Of a stretch of DNA of 64,000 bases, positions 60,764 through 64,000 are shown in pieces; within the stretch, counting starts at the first letter, position 1; each line of letters starts with the position of its first letter. The notes under the pieces are model-generated. The model ran no database searches. It was not told the origin of the DNA and was given only the letters and a program-made list of their open reading frames with translations. Origin of the DNA: Nemertoderma westbladi (Eukaryota; Xenacoelomorpha; Nemertodermatida; Nemertodermatidae); assembly GCA_032718475.1 (NCBI GenBank), contig JAUCBJ010007921.1:1-64000 (forward strand), in the 5' to 3' direction. Position numbers and translations under genes: made by a program.

Positions 60764-61392
60764 ATGTTGAGCTCAACCTCCCCTTTTAACTCCACTATTG
60801 AGCTTCCTGATACACTTATCCTCAATGACATCGCCAGCCCAACTGACTCACATCGCAAGCTTGCAGGCATTCTAATATCAGATGGAGACTTGGAATCCCT
60901 ATGCGGTACGGCTGCAAACCCAAAAAGCTTCTGGTTAACCGGCAGTATTCTAGAAGCCATTCTCCACCACTTTGCTAGCAATTCCACCAACGGCCCTGTC
61001 AAAGTGTTCAATTCCCAGTTTGCTGACTTCCTCCTCTCCCCTTCACATGGCTATGATATAGTCAAGAGGTGGACTAAGAACTCTGATGTTCATTGGTTTG
61101 CCATGATTCTATTCCCTATCAACCTGTGTGGTTCCCGCTGGACACTGGGTGTTTACTTTCCTTAAAAGAAATTAATCTCGTACTTCGACTCATTTGGGGC
61201 TAAAAACGCAAGACATGTCAATGCGCTAAGTGAATGGGTGTTGCTCGAGGCCACCAAATGGGGACATAATGCAGAACGCATCACCATCGAATTCCCGATA
61301 GTCTCTTGCATGCAGAATTACAACTATGATTGTGGAATCTATGTATGCCACTTTGCAAAAGTATGCATTGCAGGTGGATTACAATTTTCAAC
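60764..61392 (+). pseudogene. Ulp1-type (C48) cysteine protease relic
   Basis: Open from at least 60764, with one in-frame TAA at 61163; the reading then continues in the same frame to the LINE insertion at about 61393. It shows the Ulp1/SENP layout: ILFPINLCGSRWTLGVYF, ISYFDSFG (catalytic Asp at 61187), and MQNYNYDCGIYVC (oxyanion Gln, catalytic Cys at 61331). The catalytic His that precedes Trp in this family is Arg here (CGC at 61136-61138). Such proteases cleave SUMO-like conjugates in cells, and are also carried by several transposons. The His change and the stop argue for a dead copy, possibly from a mobile element. Confidence 0.65.
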
Positions 61393-64000
61393 CAATACTA
61401 CTACTAGGATCGGCATGCTGCATTGCAGCTGCATTTTTAAGAATGCTGTGCCGGCTTGTCAACAAAATTGCACCGCCACAACTCCCTATCACCCATGACA
61501 TTTGCTAGATCATCCGCATCTTTAAGGCCAGTGTCCTTTAAGATGCGTCTCAAGAAAGTCATGGGCTGTCCACCATGCTTATTCACTCCATGAGGCTGCC
61601 AAAGTACAAGATTATGCACTGGCTGGTCCTCACGGCGAAAGCAATGTCCTGCAAAGCGGAGGCGATTTTGTTCTAGTGTCAAGCTTGGGGTAACCAATGA
61701 GACACCTCCAATGTTATATAGTGTCTGGTTGGAGATGTGTGCATTGTACTTGACACAATGAACCCGGCGTAGCATTCTTGTGAATGTGCCATCCAGAGAT
61801 TTGGTGTCCTCAGCAGTTAGAGCCCAGCATGGACTCCCATAGAGGAGTACTGGAACTACTGCTGCTCTAAATAATCGGACCTTAAGTTTCCGATTAATTC
61901 TCGGTGATTTCCAAATCCTGGAAAGCCTATTCAAGGCTGTCCATGCCTTTCCCTTACGTATTCGAAGGTCCTCACCTGACTTCCGGATCCATGATTCCAG
62001 GTAACAGAAGTCGTCCACATGCTCAAGCATACCATCCTTTGAGCTTATGCTCATCCGATCAGAGACTTGCTGAGGACTTTCAAAGTTAACGGTCAGAATT
62101 TTGGTCTTTCTGGAGTTAATAAAAAGACCAACACTAGAAGCAGCATGTTCTAATGAGCTGAGGAGCCGTTGGGCTCCTTCTAATGATTCTGAGAGTACTC
62201 CTAAGTCATCAGCAAAGTCTAGATCAGTTAGGTACTTGGCAGGATTTCCTCGACTTCTGGAGCCAGTAGGTGGAGTTATCATCACCCCATCATCATTATG
62301 ATGATCTAAGGACATGCGTAGAACATAGTCAACCACAATAATGAACAAGAATGGTGCAAGTGTGTCTCCTTGGAGGACGCCCCATAACACTTCAAATGGT
62401 TCTGTGTCACCGTCAACAGTAGACACAAATGTTGTCGAACCATCGTATACTGATCTGATTGCTGCAATAATTTCATCAGGAATCCCATATAATGAAAGTA
62501 TGCTGAACATACGTGAGCGAGAGACTGAATCAAAGGCCTTGAAGAAGTCAACAAAGATAACAGCCAGATGCCTGTCTTTCTTTTTTGATAATTCTTCAAT
62601 TATCCTTCTAAGTGCCAAAATGGGCTCCATGGTCCCACGACCTTTACGGAACCCATTCTGATTTCCACGGAGCAGTCTCTCAATGGGATCCCTGATGCGA
62701 TTTAATAGAATCCTATTGTATAGCTTTGCAGCAATCGAGATCAATGAGATTCCCCGAAAAGAACCATAGAGTGTTAGGTTGCCCTTCTTGGGAACTGGCA
62801 CCAACTTATTTGTTTTCATTTCTTGTGGGACTCTTGTTGTTCGGTACATGTCTACTATGATGGGATAGATGAGCTTTAAACACTCAGGTATTTTAAAGAC
62901 CTCAGGGGGAACACCATCAACTCCACTGGCACGATTGGTCTTAATGCTCTTTGCAGCAGCCTTCACTTCTGCAAAGGAGATATCGCCAATGGGAATATCT
63001 GGGAGTACAGACTCAGACACTTTTACTTCTATAAAGTTATCAGGCAATACCCTGTCATTATTGAGGAGCTTTTCAAAGTGGGCTTTCCAACCATTGAGGC
63101 GATCGGCTGGTGATTCAGCCTTAACCTTGGTGGTTGGTTGGCTTTTCCGCCCAGTAAGCAGATTGATTGATTTCCATGCCTGGGATGATTGCCTGCTGTC
63201 GTCAGCATCATTGATGGCATCAACCTGTTGGTTTATTAGCTCCTGTAGATTAACAGAGTACTGCCTGTTCAGGGACCTAGATGCAGCCTTAACTGCATTC
63301 TTGGCCGCTGTAGTCTGTTTGAGTCGGGACTCTTTCTGCGCCTTATGAAGGTCATTTCGGCACTTCTGAATTTTGTTGTCAGTCCAGGGGGCCCTTTTCC
63401 TGTTTCGAGGGTATACAGGAACTGTTTCTGCAGCTGCTAACTTAACTGCTTCTGTAAAGGCAGTATAGCCCTCACAGTGATCTGCCGCCTCAGAGGCAAG
63501 AGCCTCATACCTGTTGCTCAGCTGTAGTGTGAAGCTGGATCTCACACTTGGCTGTTGCAACAGAGAGGACCAGTCATGCCGCGGCAAGGCAGATTTCGTT
63601 GTTCTGCTAGCACGCAGACTAAGTCTTACCTTGGCCACAATAAGGCGGTGATCACTGGAGAAGGGTCGAAGTGTAAATGCATTACAGTCTTGTATAGAGC
63701 TCCTGTATTTCCTACGAAACAGAATATGGTCTATCTGGGACTTGTGACCACTGGGTCCACTATGAGTCCATAGCTTTCCAGTTCGCTTCTTGAACTGGGT
63801 TCCAGCCGAAAACAATCCATTTCCAGAGATAAAATCCTGAAGATGGACAGAATTTCGGTTAACACTATTGCTATAGACCCAGGGCGATGTAGGTGATTGA
63901 TGCAGACTTGCATTAAAGTCTCCCAGGAATGTTAAGAATGCATGCTGATCCACTCCATCAGTAGCTGCTTGTAGATTGTGGTAGAAATTTTCCACCTCCT
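61393..64000 (-). mobile_element. LINE copy 6, most complete copy, truncated by window edge
   Basis: The element runs off the right edge. Its 3' tail (61396-61436 on the minus strand: atgcagctgcaatgcagca, tgccgatcctagtagtagt) abuts the protease relic. Six relatives (12740, 21690, 24706, 25970, 27119 and 29885) share this sequence, which makes it the dominant LINE of the window. Confidence 0.9.
61437..63995 (-). CDS. LINE endonuclease-reverse transcriptase (5' part outside window)
   Basis: 852 codons open with no stop. The N-terminal part is the C-terminal half of an APE-type endonuclease (FLGDFNASL, then SQIDHILF and FSSDHRLIVAKV, residues about 20-125). RT follows (about 360-640): FRGISLISIAAKLYNRIL, GFRKGRGTMEP, FVDFFKAFDSV, LQGDTLAPFLF and the active site LDFADDLGV. 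The C-terminal region reads VPVLLYGSPCWALTAEDTK and LRFAGHCFRREDQP. It would nick target DNA and copy its own RNA into it. The clade is uncertain: the YGSPCW-type tail occurs in RTE- and I-related LINEs. This copy may be close to intact; the start is not visible. Confidence 0.9.
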   Translation of the reverse strand: MENFYHNLQAATDGVDQHAFLTFLGDFNASLHQSPTSPWVYSNSVNRNSVHLQDFISGNGLFSAGTQFKKRTGKLWTHSGPSGHKSQIDHILFRRKYRSSIQDCNAFTLRPFSSDHRLIVAKVRLSLRASRTTKSALPRHDWSSLLQQPSVRSSFTLQLSNRYEALASEAADHCEGYTAFTEAVKLAAAETVPVYPRNRKRAPWTDNKIQKCRNDLHKAQKESRLKQTTAAKNAVKAASRSLNRQYSVNLQELINQQVDAINDADDSRQSSQAWKSINLLTGRKSQPTTKVKAESPADRLNGWKAHFEKLLNNDRVLPDNFIEVKVSESVLPDIPIGDISFAEVKAAAKSIKTNRASGVDGVPPEVFKIPECLKLIYPIIVDMYRTTRVPQEMKTNKLVPVPKKGNLTLYGSFRGISLISIAAKLYNRILLNRIRDPIERLLRGNQNGFRKGRGTMEPILALRRIIEELSKKKDRHLAVIFVDFFKAFDSVSRSRMFSILSLYGIPDEIIAAIRSVYDGSTTFVSTVDGDTEPFEVLWGVLQGDTLAPFLFIIVVDYVLRMSLDHHNDDGVMITPPTGSRSRGNPAKYLTDLDFADDLGVLSESLEGAQRLLSSLEHAASSVGLFINSRKTKILTVNFESPQQVSDRMSISSKDGMLEHVDDFCYLESWIRKSGEDLRIRKGKAWTALNRLSRIWKSPRINRKLKVRLFRAAVVPVLLYGSPCWALTAEDTKSLDGTFTRMLRRVHCVKYNAHISNQTLYNIGGVSLVTPSLTLEQNRLRFAGHCFRREDQPVHNLVLWQPHGVNKHGGQPMTFLRRILKDTGLKDADDLANVMGDRELWRCNFVDKPAQHS

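Overview
This is a metazoan nuclear genome segment, probably from an invertebrate. It has no bacterial-style operons. It carries one host gene split by GT-AG introns and a very dense load of BEL/Pao, Ty3/Gypsy and LINE retroelements plus DNA-transposon relics. The species cannot be named from this sequence. Host-like DNA is AT-rich, and the inserted BEL element at 36.7-50.0 kb is clearly GC-richer than its surroundings.

The main host gene is a plus-strand, multi-domain beta/gamma-crystallin-fold gene that is not visible as one long ORF. Seven exons with matching splice phases lie at 13557-13665, 23182-23330, 24259-24433, 26880-26977, 30277-30403, 30652-30788 and 59631-59757. Its introns have become transposon sinks. 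The first holds two transposase-like relics and a LINE. The second to fourth hold short AT arrays, minisatellites and LINE copies. The fifth is about 28.8 kb: it contains LINE scraps, a TTAA-flanked MITE, a Ty3/Gypsy element, a 13.3 kb BEL element (BEL-B) inserted into the Gypsy element, an 8.3 kb BEL element (BEL-C) with 517-bp LTRs that look identical, and a second MITE copy.

Region by region: 266-5200 is a BEL gag-protease ORF (BEL-A, minus) lacking most of reverse transcriptase and all of integrase. 5.3-5.6 kb is a short repeat array. About 6.0-8.4 and 10.1-12.57 kb are two diverged arms of a very large inverted repeat. At 12573-12625 two copies of a laboratory amplification adapter sit head to head, so continuity of everything left of 12573 with everything right of 12625 is doubtful. 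From 12.7 kb to 59.8 kb is the crystallin gene with its inserted elements. From 60.76 kb is a broken Ulp1-type (C48) cysteine protease relic, cut by a LINE whose endonuclease-RT ORF runs off the right edge.

The mobile elements do not work together. They are a layered record in which each younger insertion splits an older one, most clearly Gypsy split by BEL-B, and the BEL-B minisatellite split by a poly(A)-tailed LINE end. The points most worth checking are the crystallin gene model, the adapter junction, the patchwork scar in BEL-C, the zinc-finger accessory ORF of BEL-B, and the TTAA MITE family.
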